From Polaribacter sp. L3A8 (lineage in GTDB: Bacteria > Bacteroidota > Bacteroidia > Flavobacteriales > Flavobacteriaceae): 64,000 nucleotides of DNA. The first letter of the stretch is position 1. Every line of letters starts with the position of its first letter. The notes below the pieces were generated by a model. The model worked only from the letters and a program-made list of their open reading frames with translations, ran no database searches and had not been told where the DNA came from. Shown one piece after another: positions 18,715 to 28,800 of the stretch. Location of the stretch: positions 248,001-312,000 of the forward strand of contig NZ_CP047026.1 in the NCBI RefSeq assembly GCF_009796785.1, read 5' to 3'. Both the position numbers and the translations under genes were made by a program.

Positions 18715-18990
18715 ATGAAAAATTTTGTTCAATTACATGCCAACGATAATATTGTAATTGCTTTAATAAATTTTGAGGCAGGTGCTATTATTAAAGTAGG
18801 TGATAAAGAAATTATATTAAAAGATACTATTAATTTTGGTCATAAAATAGCTATTAAGGAAATAGCAAAAAAAGCTAAAATATTAAAATACGGACTTTCT
18901 ATTGGCAGTGCAACTCAAAATATAGTGGTTGGAGAACATGTGCATAGCCATAATTTAGAAACCGATTATTTAATGACCGATCCAAAGTAA
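18715..18990 (+). CDS. UxaA-type (altronate dehydratase-like) small subunit, SAF domain
   Basis: A 91-residue cytoplasmic protein equal to the N-terminal SAF domain of altronate/galactarate dehydratases. It contains LHANDNIVIAL and IKVGDKEIIL strands, the GHKIAIKEIAK motif (GHK is the family hallmark), a YGLSIG segment and the metal-binding GEHVHSHNL near the C-terminus. In E. coli UxaA this domain is fused to the large domain; here it is a separate gene 38 bp upstream of the large subunit. The pair probably acts on an acidic or deoxy sugar acid made by the neighbouring SDR. The substrate is inferred. Confidence 0.85.
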   Translation: MKNFVQLHANDNIVIALINFEAGAIIKVGDKEIILKDTINFGHKIAIKEIAKKAKILKYGLSIGSATQNIVVGEHVHSHNLETDYLMTDPK

Positions 18991-19028
18991 AAAATGTTTT
19001 GTAATAATTAAAGTATTAAGTCTATACA

Positions 19029-20213
19029 ATGAAAGGATATTTAAGAAAAGACGGACAAAAAGGAATTAGAAATGTTATTGTTGTAGCTTATTTAGTAGAA
19101 TGTGCGCATCATGTAGCACGTCAAATTGTTGCAGAGTTTGCAGGACAAGAAGTTCATTTAATTGGCTTTAGTGGTTGTGCACCCAATGATTATGCACATA
19201 AAATGATGCAAAACCTTTGTACACATCCTAATGTTGGTGCTGTATTGTTAACGTCTTTAGGATGTGAAAACTTTAATAGAAATGACTTAGCTAATTATAT
19301 TTTAGAAACAGGGAGACCTGTAGAAAAATTAGTAATACAAGAATGTGGAGGTACTTTAACATCGGTACAAAAAGGAAAAAAGATTATAAATGGTTTTTTC
19401 TCTGAATTAAAAAATACAGAAAAAGTAGACTTTAAACTTACAGATCTTATAGTGGGTACTATTTGTGGAGGTTCTGATGCAACGAGTGGTTTTACAGCAA
19501 ACCCATCAATAGGTAAAGCTTTTGATAAGTTAGTTGTAAAAGGAGCTATTTGTATGTTCGAAGAACCAGGAGAATTAATGGGGTGCGAGCATTTAATGGC
19601 AGAAAGAGCAGTAAATAAAGAAGTGGGTAAACAGTTAGTAGATTGTATTAAAAAGGCTGATAATTATTACAAAAAAATGGGTCACGATAGTTTTTCTGCA
19701 GGTAATGCCGTTGGTGGCTTAACTACCATAGAAGAAAAATCTTTAGGGTCTTATTCTAAAAGCGGAAGTTTACCTATAAAAGCGTTAATAAAACCAGGAG
19801 AAAGACCAACAGAATCTGGTTTATATTTTATGGATGTAGTTCCAGATGGTGAAGCTTTATGGGGTTTTCCTAACATTAATGACAATGCAGAAATTGTAGA
19901 AATGATTGCAAGCGGGTGTCATATTATATTATTTTCAACAGGTCGTGGTTCTGTTGTTGGTTCAGCAATATCTCCAGTAGTTAAAGTTTGTGGTAATCCT
20001 AAAACGTATAAAAATCTTTCTGGTGATATGGATATCAATTCTGGAAAAATTATCACAGAAGGGACTTCTTTAGAGCAACTTGGCGATGAAATTGTAACCC
20101 TTGTAGAAAAGGTTATTAGTGGGCAAAAAACAAAATCGGAACAACTAGGACATCAAGAATTTAGCCTTGGCTATAAATATTTTGAGTATGGTAAGAAAAA
20201 CTGTGATATGTAA
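19029..20213 (+). CDS. UxaA family dehydratase/hydrolase, large subunit
   Basis: A 394-residue cytoplasmic partner of the small SAF protein. Family signatures: GYLRKDGQKGIRNVIVV at the start, GCAPNDYA, LTSLGCEN, IQECGGT, GTICGGSDATSG and a late IILFSTGRGSVVG stretch. Conserved cysteines fit the Fe/Mn-binding site of altronate/galactarate dehydratases. In Bacteroidetes, UxaA-like proteins also sit beside SDRs in deoxysugar (fucose/rhamnose) oxidation clusters, which would fit a rhamnose-rich glycan. It ends 3 bp before the convergent regulator gene. Family sure; reaction not. Confidence 0.88.
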   Translation: MKGYLRKDGQKGIRNVIVVAYLVECAHHVARQIVAEFAGQEVHLIGFSGCAPNDYAHKMMQNLCTHPNVGAVLLTSLGCENFNRNDLANYILETGRPVEKLVIQECGGTLTSVQKGKKIINGFFSELKNTEKVDFKLTDLIVGTICGGSDATSGFTANPSIGKAFDKLVVKGAICMFEEPGELMGCEHLMAERAVNKEVGKQLVDCIKKADNYYKKMGHDSFSAGNAVGGLTTIEEKSLGSYSKSGSLPIKALIKPGERPTESGLYFMDVVPDGEALWGFPNINDNAEIVEMIASGCHIILFSTGRGSVVGSAISPVVKVCGNPKTYKNLSGDMDINSGKIITEGTSLEQLGDEIVTLVEKVISGQKTKSEQLGHQEFSLGYKYFEYGKKNCDM

Positions 20214-20216
20214 TTT

Positions 20217-21362
20217 TTATGTATTTTCATTCCTCCATTTTAAAGGAGCAATGCCTTCTATATTCGAAAACCACCTGCTTATATGCGTAGCATCATCAAA
20301 ACCAAGACTATAGGCAATTTCTTTAACAGATAAATTTTTATTTCTTAGTAGGTCTTTAAATTTTTTTAGTTTTTGTAATTGTATTTCGTCGTAGATCGTA
20401 TTTTTTGTAACCTCCTTAAATCTAGAATACAAACTTCTTCTACTTATATTAGTAGCATTTACAACCTGTGTTACACTTATATTTAAATGTATATTATTTC
20501 TAATGTAATGAAGTGCTTTAATAACTTCTTTATCATTACAAGCAATAATATCTGTAGAGGTACGTACAACTACATCTAGTGGTTCTGTAGGAATAATATA
20601 ATTATCAATAACTTCATTATTCATCATCTTGTCTAAAATTTTACAGGCACTAAAAGCGGCTTTGGTATGGTTTCTTGCAATACTAGATAATTTTGGATGT
20701 GTTAAATTACACAGTAATTGGTCATTATCAATACCTAAAACAGCAACTTCATAAGGTATTTTTATATTCCCCATAGAGCAAGCTCTAATTAACATTTGTC
20801 CAAAATCATCATTACAACATAGAATTCCTATAGGTTTTGGTAATGATTTTAACCATTTTATAATATCTTCAAAATTATAATTTAACCCTTTTTTAGGTTT
20901 AATTTCAGCTAAATATTGATAAACATTAATACTGTTTAATTTAGCATGATTTTTAAAACTTTGATACCTACCATCAGACCATGCTAAATCTTTAACACCA
21001 AAAAAAGCTAGTTTTTTAAAACCAACCGCTAAAAAGTAATTCACAGCTACTTTGCCATCAGCTTCGTAATTTCCTTTTAAATAGGGCGTGTTATCAATAT
21101 AGTTTAAGCTGTTGGCTTGTATAAACGGAATTCCGAGTTTAGAAATCATAGACATATTGTCTATATTTTCAAGAATACAACCATCTGGTTTCATTAATGT
21201 TATAAGTTTATTAATGTCTTCTGTTTTAGATTTTTTTAGATAATAAGCAGGTTCAAAAATAATCTCCCAATTAAAAAATTGATTATTGTATTGATGTATC
21301 CCTTTTAATAAATCTCTACCATAGCCACGGCCTGCTTCTAGCTGAACAAAAACTTTTTTCAT
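20217..21362 (-). CDS. XylR-like transcription regulator (periplasmic-binding-like domain + AraC HTH)
   Basis: A 381-residue cytoplasmic regulator. Residues about 3-270 form a LacI/periplasmic-binding-protein-like sugar sensor (VFVQLEAGRGYGRDLLKGI, GILCCNDDFGQMLIRAC, VAVLGIDND). Residues about 285-378 are an AraC-type double helix-turn-helix (ISRRSLYSRFKEV, LSVKEIAYSLGFDDATHISRWF). This architecture matches E. coli XylR, an activator using direct repeats. It is the only regulator in the window. It is transcribed leftward, convergent with the UxaA gene, and originally divergent from the GH2-like pseudogene; an IS982 element now lies between them, starting 83 bp upstream of its start codon. It is a candidate reader of the CAGGA motif, untested. 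Confidence 0.9.
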   Translation of the reverse strand: MKKVFVQLEAGRGYGRDLLKGIHQYNNQFFNWEIIFEPAYYLKKSKTEDINKLITLMKPDGCILENIDNMSMISKLGIPFIQANSLNYIDNTPYLKGNYEADGKVAVNYFLAVGFKKLAFFGVKDLAWSDGRYQSFKNHAKLNSINVYQYLAEIKPKKGLNYNFEDIIKWLKSLPKPIGILCCNDDFGQMLIRACSMGNIKIPYEVAVLGIDNDQLLCNLTHPKLSSIARNHTKAAFSACKILDKMMNNEVIDNYIIPTEPLDVVVRTSTDIIACNDKEVIKALHYIRNNIHLNISVTQVVNATNISRRSLYSRFKEVTKNTIYDEIQLQKLKKFKDLLRNKNLSVKEIAYSLGFDDATHISRWFSNIEGIAPLKWRNENT

Positions 21363-21440
21363 GATATGTACTTGATGTCTAAACTTTATATTAAGAGTTG
21401 TATTTGCACTAAAAGGCTATAAACCTACAAAAATAGACTT

Positions 21441-21444
21441 ATTA
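21441..21444. repeat. Target-site duplication, left (ATTA)
   Basis: ATTA directly outside the left inverted repeat; the same tetranucleotide follows the right repeat at 22466-22469. Only 4 bp in AT-rich DNA, so moderate confidence. Confidence 0.5.
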
Positions 21445-21487
21445 AACGTGAGTTCGATGTAAGAAATTTTAATTAAACCTATAAAAA

Positions 21488-21547
21488 AAGCAGAATATTT
21501 AGTATATTAAAGTACTGAATTCTAATATATTAATAAATATCCTGCTT
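21488..21547. other. Inverted repeat at the left end of the IS
   Basis: AAGCAGAATATTTA at 21488 pairs imperfectly with AATATCCTGCTT ending at 21547, immediately before the transposase ATG. Such stem-loops in other IS elements limit translation from outside transcripts; that role here is inference. Confidence 0.4.
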
Positions 21548-22451
21548 ATGATTTCTGATAGTAAAATTATAGAAATTTTCTGTTCTTTAGATGATTTTAT
21601 GAAAGAATTTAACTTAATTCTTAATAAAAACAGCATTTCTGATGGTTCAACAACTAAAAAACGTAATAGAAAGTTCAAAATGTCTGATAGTGAAGTGATG
21701 ACCATACTTGTTATATTTCACCTAAAGTCTTACCGAAACCTTAAACACTTTTACTTAAACCATATTTGTAAATACAGACAAGATCTGTTTCCAGATTGTG
21801 TTTCTTATAATAGATTTGTAGAACTTCAAAAAAGGTTACACAACCTTTAGCCGTTTTTATGAAAATGTATTGTTTAGGCGATTGCACAGGTATCTCTTTT
21901 ATTGATTCTACTCCTTTAAAAGTATGTCACTATAAAGAGAAAAACAACATCAAGTATTTAAAGATATTGCCAAAAAAAGCTATGGAACTATGGGGTGGTA
22001 TTTTGGATTTAAACTACATATTGTCTGCAATGACAAAGGAGAAATTATTGATTTTATGTTCACTCCAGCCAATGTAGACGACAGATTCCCTCTCAAACAA
22101 AAGAAGTTTCACGACAAATTATTTGGAAAAATTTTTGGAGACAAAGGATATATTGGGAAAGATTTATTTGAAAGACTTTTTGTAGACGGAATTCATTTAA
22201 TAACTAAAGTTCGAAAAAACATGAAAAAGAAAGCAATGGACTATATGGATAAAGTTATCCTAAGAAAAAGAGCAATCATCGAAACAGTAAATGATGTACT
22301 AAAAAACACTTGCCAAATTGAACATTCTAGACATAGATCTTTTGATAATTTCATAACAAATATGATCTCTGGATTAATTGCATATTCTTTTTTACCTAAA
22401 AAACCTTCTATAAAAATCCCGAATATGTTACCGAATATTGCGATTGATTAG
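21548..22451 (+). pseudogene. IS982-family DDE transposase, two frameshifts
   Basis: Joined over three frames the protein is about 300 residues, the IS982 norm. Frame one (21548-21850) carries the N-terminal part (SDSEVMTILVIFHLKSYRNL). The frame slips by -1 at the A6 run 21828-21833. The second segment carries FIDSTPLKVC with catalytic Asp (21904). Another -1 slip near 21925-21945 removes part of an expected Lys-Arg-Glu-Lys stretch. The third segment carries IFGDKGYIG (Asp at 22140) and AIIETVND (Glu at 22281). All three DDE residues survive. The A6 run is not in the phase of a classical A-AAA-AAG slippery site, so I read both as inactivating mutations (or sequencing errors) rather than programmed frameshifting. 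Confidence 0.85.
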
Positions 22452-22465
22452 CTCGAACTCACGTT

Positions 22466-22469
22466 ATTA
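22466..22469. repeat. Target-site duplication, right (ATTA)
   Basis: Matches ATTA at 21441-21444 across the IS. Confidence 0.5.
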
Positions 22470-22575
22470 AGTATGTGGTATTCACTTATTTTTGTTTTAG
22501 AAAAGTATTTTACTAAAATTATTCTAGACCTATTCTTATTAAAAGTTATTCTTTCTTCTTTTCAAAATCTATAAA

Positions 22576-25407
22576 ATGAAATTACAAGATTTAATTTGCC
22601 TGTTTTTTATTACTTTCTTTTCCTTTAACACTGAAGCCCAGCAAAAAATATACCTTTCTGGAGAAGACGCTACTACAGCGGTAAATTGGGGTTTTAAAAT
22701 AGATAAAGGCCGTAACAGTGGTTTTTGGACCACCATTCCTGTCCCTTCTAATTGGGAAATGGAAGGTTTTGGGTTTTATTTGTATGGTATGGATAGGGTA
22801 GAACAACGAATAACTAGTATTGGTAATTATCGTCATGAATTCGATTTTAAGAAAACGTCTAATAAAAGATATTTTATCACCTTTCAAGGATCAATGACCG
22901 ATACAAAAGTAATCCTAAATAAAAAAGAAGTAGGTTTCCACCAAGGTGGGCATACGGAGTTTAAATTTGAAATAACAAATTTTCTAAAAGAAGGGACAAA
23001 CCTTCTTGAGGTTAACGTTAACAACGCTTCTTTAAATGAATCAATAAATGCTGCCGAAAGATTTGCAGACTATTGGTTGTTTAGCGGAATTTTTAGACCT
23101 GTTTATATCGAAGAAGTACCTAAAGAATTTATAGAACGTGTAGCTATTAACGCTCAAATGACTGGTGATTTTACTATGAACGTTTTTACTAAAGGTATTA
23201 AAAACGCTAAAACTGTGTTAGCACAAATTTACGATGCCAATAACAATAAAGTAGGGGCACCTATAGAAACCAAAATATTAGACAATTACACTGTTGTTAA
23301 AGGTAATTTTAATAATATAAACCTTTGGTCGCACGAATTCCCTAACTTATATACGGTAGAAATAGCATTAAAAAATAAGAAAGAAATAGTACATACATAC
23401 AAACAAAAATTTGGTTTTAGAACTTTTGAAGTTCGGGATCATGATGGTTTTTATCTAAACAATAAACGAATTTTACTTAAAGGTGCAAGTATGCATAGTT
23501 TTCGTCCAGAAACAGGACGTACACTTTCTAAGCAAGATATGGAAGATAATGTTCAGTTTATGAAAGCTTAAATTTCAATTTTGTACGTTCCATTTGTTAT
23601 CCTGCAGATACCCATTTCTTTGATTTATGTGATTCTCTTGGGTTACTAGTACTAGATGAATTACCTGGTTGGTGGCGCCCTTTAGATAAAGAAGTTGGAC
23701 CCAAAATATTAAAAGAATTAGTGGTGCGAGATGTAAATCATCCAAGTATCATTTTATGGGGTAACGGTAATCATATGGCACATACACCAGAATTTGATGA
23801 GTTATTTGCCAAATGGTATATTCAAAACAGAAGACCTTTAAAAAAATGAAGCGAAAGCAAATGATATTTTTGCAAATTATAACCCTAAGTGGGATATTGT
23901 AAATACCACTTATTATCCAGATTACGAATCGATAAAGAAAAATCTCTTTGAAGAAAATCACGTATATCTTCCCAACGAGGTATTACATGCCTTGTATGAT
24001 GGCGGTGGGGCTGCAAACCTAAAAACCTATTGGAATTTGTTTGAAACATCTAAAGTAGGTGGAGGTATGACTATTTGGGCACTTTATGATGAAGGGTTGA
24101 TGAGAAATGATTTGGGATATACAGTCGATAATCAAGACAATAAAGCTGCCGATGGTATTGCTGGTCCTAGTGCCGAGAAAAAAGGTAGCTCTAATGCTGT
24201 GCGCGAAATTTGGTCGCCAGTTGTAATCGCAAACAATAAAATCGATGCCAATTTTGATGGCTTTTTACAAGTACATAATAAATTTTCATTTGTTAATCTT
24301 AACCAATGCACCATTAATTGGAAATTGATAGACTTTGCAAACCCAGATGCTGCAAGTAACGGACATAGAACGATAAAAACAGGAACAGTAAATAAAGCGA
24401 ATATAAAGGCAGGAGAAAAAGGACAATTAGTAGTTACATTGCCAAATTCATTTATTAAAAATGATGCACTTGTTATCGAAGTATTTGATAACCAAGGTCG
24501 CTTAGTGTATGATAAACGCTTACCTATTACAGAACCTAAAAACGGTTTTAGAGTATCAGAAAATAAAGCATTTGTGCAAGATAAAAAAGATGCATTTACA
24601 TTTCATAGAGGAAAAACAACACTTCGTTTTAATGAGTCTAGTGGAATATTAGTATCCGTTTTAGACAATGATAAAGCAACTAGTTTAGCTAACTTTCCTT
24701 TTCTTACCTTTAAGGCAGACGATGTATCTATAAACAACCAGACAACATCAACATCAAAAGCAACTATTACAAAACAAGAAAATCAATTTATAATTGAAGC
24801 AACAAATACTAAAGGTTTTGATACTCTTAAATGGACATTAAAAGCTAATGGAGAAATAGCTCTAGATTATGCCTATACTTTAACAAAAAGCAAATATCAT
24901 TATTCAGGTATAGGAATTGAAGTTGCAGCAAAAGAGGTTAATAGAAAACGTTGGTTAGGCGAAGGGCCTTGGAGAATTTATAACAACCGAACACAAGGCG
25001 GTATTTTAGATGTTTATGCTATTGATAAAAAAATAAATATTCCGGGACAAGTTTATAATGGCCCCGAATTTGAAGGTTATTTTGCGCCTTGGCATTGGGC
25101 TGTATTCTATTTAACTAACAATCTAAATGTTGGTTTTAAAAACAAAACAGATGTAACTTTAGGTGTACTAAACCCTGTAAATGGTAATGATCCTAAAAAA
25201 GCAACTTGGCATTATCCAAAACAAGAAGGGTTTTTCTTTTTTGATGAAATTTCAGCAGTAGGTTCTAAATGGAAACCAGCTAAAGTATTTGGTCCAGACG
25301 CACAGCCAATTCTAATAGAAAAACAAATAAAAGGTGCTGTATCAATGTTTATTAATTGGAATAAACCCTCTTTAAAAGCAGAACGTACCAAGTTAGAAAT
25401 AGAATAA
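22576..25407 (+). pseudogene. GH2-like glycosidase, second copy, two compensating frameshifts
   Basis: Paralogue of the gene at 14660 along its whole length, starting with a signal peptide (LICLFFITFFSFNTEAQ) and matching domain by domain. Reading stops at TAA 23569-23571, where one T is missing from an expected Ala-Leu-Asn-Phe stretch. The frame then continues at -1 through FDLCDSLGLL and NHPSIILWGNGNHMAH until an extra A in the A7 run at 23840-23846 restores the original frame. From there it is open to 25407 (DGGGAANLKTYWNLF, RKRWLGEGPWRIYNN). The scrambled 280 bp contain the acid/base region, so no active enzyme is expected. The gene otherwise looks well conserved, so the damage is recent or an assembly error. 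The IS lies just upstream. Confidence 0.88.
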
Positions 25408-25814
25408 CAAAATAATAAAGTAGAAGACTTCAGGGGCACAAAATTTTAATATTACTTATCAAATAGGTGACTTTGTGTTTAAATATAAGATTTATAACCA
25501 TAATTATCTGGTGACTCTTCCTTGTTAATTTTAATATTTTTTTGGAAAACTATCATGTAAAAAAGAATAAATACTTGTTAGTCTATGTGCTTTGCAAGAC
25601 CTAAGTATAGATTTATTTTTTTAAAACATTTCCGTATTTATTTATATCGGTATATAAAAAAATCATACAACAAATCATTTTAACTATTAACATCAAACAA
25701 AATAATATACACAGGTCAAACCAAGACAAGATTTAATTTGATAAACAATATTTTTAAGGAATTATTAACCTAAAATTTAAAAAAAAATAATAAACAAATT
25801 AAACTAAAAAGAAA
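25408..25814. other. Intergenic region before second susCD
   Basis: No gene. No good CAGGA motif (only an ACACAGGTC near 25709). A weak CACAAAA...TTTGTG pair near 25437-25473 could be a poor terminator. Presumably contains the susC promoter. Confidence 0.4.
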
Positions 25815-28800
25815 ATGAATGACCAACAATTAACTAAAAAGCCGCATTTAAAATTTTTGTTTCTCTTATGTTTTTTTACAAGCTTACTCAGCTTTGGACA
25901 AAAATCAATAAGGGGTACTATAACGGGGGTAGATGGCTCTCCGTTACCAGATGCTACCGTTCTAGAAAAAGGAACAACTAATGGAGTACAATCTGATATG
26001 GAGGGAAAATTCTCTTTAGATATAGCTAATGGTAATGCCACATTAGTAATATCCTATCTAGGTTATTTATCTAAAGAATTAGCTGTTAATAACCAAACAA
26101 ATATTACAATTGTATTAGAGGAAGATGCTTCTGAATTAGACGAAGTTGTTATTATTGGCTATGGATCACAAAACAAATCAAAAATAACAGGGTCTGTTGG
26201 CTTTGTGGATAGTGCAGAATTAGATGATGCCATATTTACAGATGTCAGTCAAGTTCTTCAAGGAAGAACATCAGGAGTAAACATTATTAATGGTACTGGA
26301 GAGCCAGGTTCTCCTGCACGTATTCGTATTAGGGGTAATAATTCTATTAATGGTGATAATAATCCACTTTGGGTGGTAGATGGTGTGCCTGTAAGTGGTA
26401 TTCCTAGTTTTAGTCCTCGAGACATTGCTTCTTTTGAAGTGTTAAAAGATGCAGCTGCAACATCTATTTATGGAGCAAGAGGGGCTAACGGTGTTGTTAT
26501 CGTAAATACAAAAAGAGGTAAGAAAGGAGAAACTCAAATTAATGCATCTTCTACCATAGGTTTCTCAGAACCATTAGCAAGGTTTAATGTATTAAATGGG
26601 CAAACTTATGCAGAGTATAGAAATGAGGCTGCAGCAAATGGAGGTGGTGCCATCCCTTTTGCAAATCCATCTGATTTTGCTGGACAAGGGGTAGATTGGC
26701 AAGACCTTGTATCACAAACCGGAATAAGAAAAGAGTTTGATGTATCTATGAGTGGTGGTGCAGAAAAAATGAATTTCTTTACTGCGGTAAACTATATAAA
26801 TGAAAAGGGTATTTTCAAAAACAATGATTATGAAAGAGCTAATCTTCGTGCAAATATAGATTTTAAAGCCTTAAATGGTCTTTTAGATGTTAAATTAAGT
26901 AATGCCTTAACGCATACGGTAAGAAAAGGAGGTAGCTTTTCTGAAGGTGGTGAACTAAGTAAAAATCAAGGAGGTATTTTTAGTGCAGCTGCTTCAGAGC
27001 CATTGGTGCCTATCGATTTTACTGGAAATGCATCAAATGGTCTCTTATTTCAAAACCCTTATCTTTATTTTACAGAAAGTCAAAGAAGAAGAGCCGAAAC
27101 TAGAATTTTATCTAGTATTCAATCAACTATAGATATAACAGAAGGATTAACCTTTACAAATAATAGTAGTGTAGATTTTTTTAATTCAAGTAATGGATTA
27201 TTTACACCTGCACAACTGGGTGGAGAAGCATTTTTGGTTAATGGTAGAATTAGAACTTCTAGTGCAGAGCAATTTAATTTTGTTATTAGTAACTATTTAA
27301 AATATAGCAAGATATTTTCTGAGAAACATGATTTTAATATTCTTGTAGGGCAGGAGTATAATGGGTTTAATACTAGAAGTGTAAGTACTATCTCAGAAAA
27401 TTTATCTACCAATCTTTTTGGTTTAGATAATGTTGGCGTTGCCGGAAGTCAACTTGCTAGTAGTAACAGAGTTGAGGCTAATTTACAATCCTTTTTTGGA
27501 AGGTTAGACTATAGTTTTAGTGACCGATATTTATTAAACGCTACTTATAGAGCAGATGGGTCTTCTCGTTTTTCTGAGAATAATAAATGGGGATTTTTCC
27601 CTTCTTTTGGAGGAGCATGGTTGGTGTCTAACGAAGAGTTTTTAGAAGATTCTAAGATATCTAATCTTAAATTTCGTGTCTCTTGGGGGCAGGTAGGTAG
27701 TCAAGCTATTGAGCCATACCAATCCTTAAACCAGTTTCAATCAAACAATGTTTTCTCTACAATAGGTAATACTTCTAGCATTGGTATTCAGCCTGCCAAC
27801 ACAGCTGGTAATTCAGAATTGAAATGGGAAACCACTACCACTTTTGATATTGGTTTTGATCTTGGTTTGTTTAATAATGCTTTAGAATTTAATGTATCCT
27901 ACTATAATAAGAAAACTCAAGATTTATTACAACTTGTAGGCCTGCCTGCTCAAGATGGGTTTAGAAATATTTTAGTAAACCTTGGTGAGGTTGAAAACAA
28001 AGGATTGGAAATTGGTATTTTTGCTGATATTCTTAGAAATAAAGAATTTAATTGGTCTAGTAGTCTTAATTTAAGTATGAATAGATCAAAAGTTTTGGAT
28101 ATCGGTACAGCACCTAGATTATTCCCAGCAGATGGACAAGCATTTACAAATGTGTTTGTAAATACTAATGTATACGAGGTGGGGCAGCCAATAGGTGCTT
28201 TTTATGGTTGGAAAGCCGATGGTTTAATTCAAGAATCAGATTTTGATACCAGTGGAAACCCAACATTTTCTCCATTTAATGGAGGAGAAACTCTAGGAGG
28301 AAATAAATATGTTGATGTTACTAAAGATGGTGTTCTTAATATTGATGATAGAGTGGTTATTGGTGATCCAAACCCTGATGCTATTATTGGATGGAATAAT
28401 GATTTATCGTATAAAGATTTTTCACTAAATCTGTTTTTTCAAGCTTCTATTGGTAATGATATAGCAAATGCGTCGAGGTACATATTATCTACCAACTCTG
28501 CAAACACTTTACAAGAATACTATGATAACCGTTGGACGCCTTCTAACCCAACAAATAATCCTCGTTATCCTAGACCTGGTATTAACAACCCAGATACTTT
28601 TAATAGTTCTATTATAGAAGATGGTAGTTACTTAAGATTAAAGAATGTAACCCTGAAATATAATATATCTCTGCCAGAAAGATGGAAAACTCTTTCTGCT
28701 CTAGAAGTATCTCTTACTGGTACTAATTTATTAACAATAACTAATTATTCTGGTTTAGATCCAGAAGTTGATTCTTTTGATTCGTTTAGAGGTCAAGGTG

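Larger units (their letters stand above)
21445..22465 (+). mobile_element. IS982-family insertion sequence, 1021 bp, decayed
   Basis: Bounded by perfect 13-bp inverted repeats, AACGTGAGTTCGA at 21445-21457 and its complement at 22453-22465, with flanking ATTA. Length and transposase type fit the IS982 family. It inserted between the divergent regulator and GH2-like genes. The transposase is frameshifted twice, so this copy should not move by itself. A hairpin at 21488-21547 lies just before the transposase start. Confidence 0.85.

Noticed and set aside
21538..21546. CAGGATA on the minus strand inside the IS
   Set aside because: Part of the hairpin at the left end of the mobile element; it came with the IS and does not belong to the PUL motif set.
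21828..21834. Programmed -1 frameshift signal in the transposase
   Set aside because: The A6G run is in the wrong phase for a classical slippery heptamer, and a second shift downstream also breaks the gene.
25705..25715. ACACAGGTC upstream of the second susC as a motif copy
   Set aside because: Core base differs (CAGGT), no phased CAG partners; too weak in AT-rich DNA.
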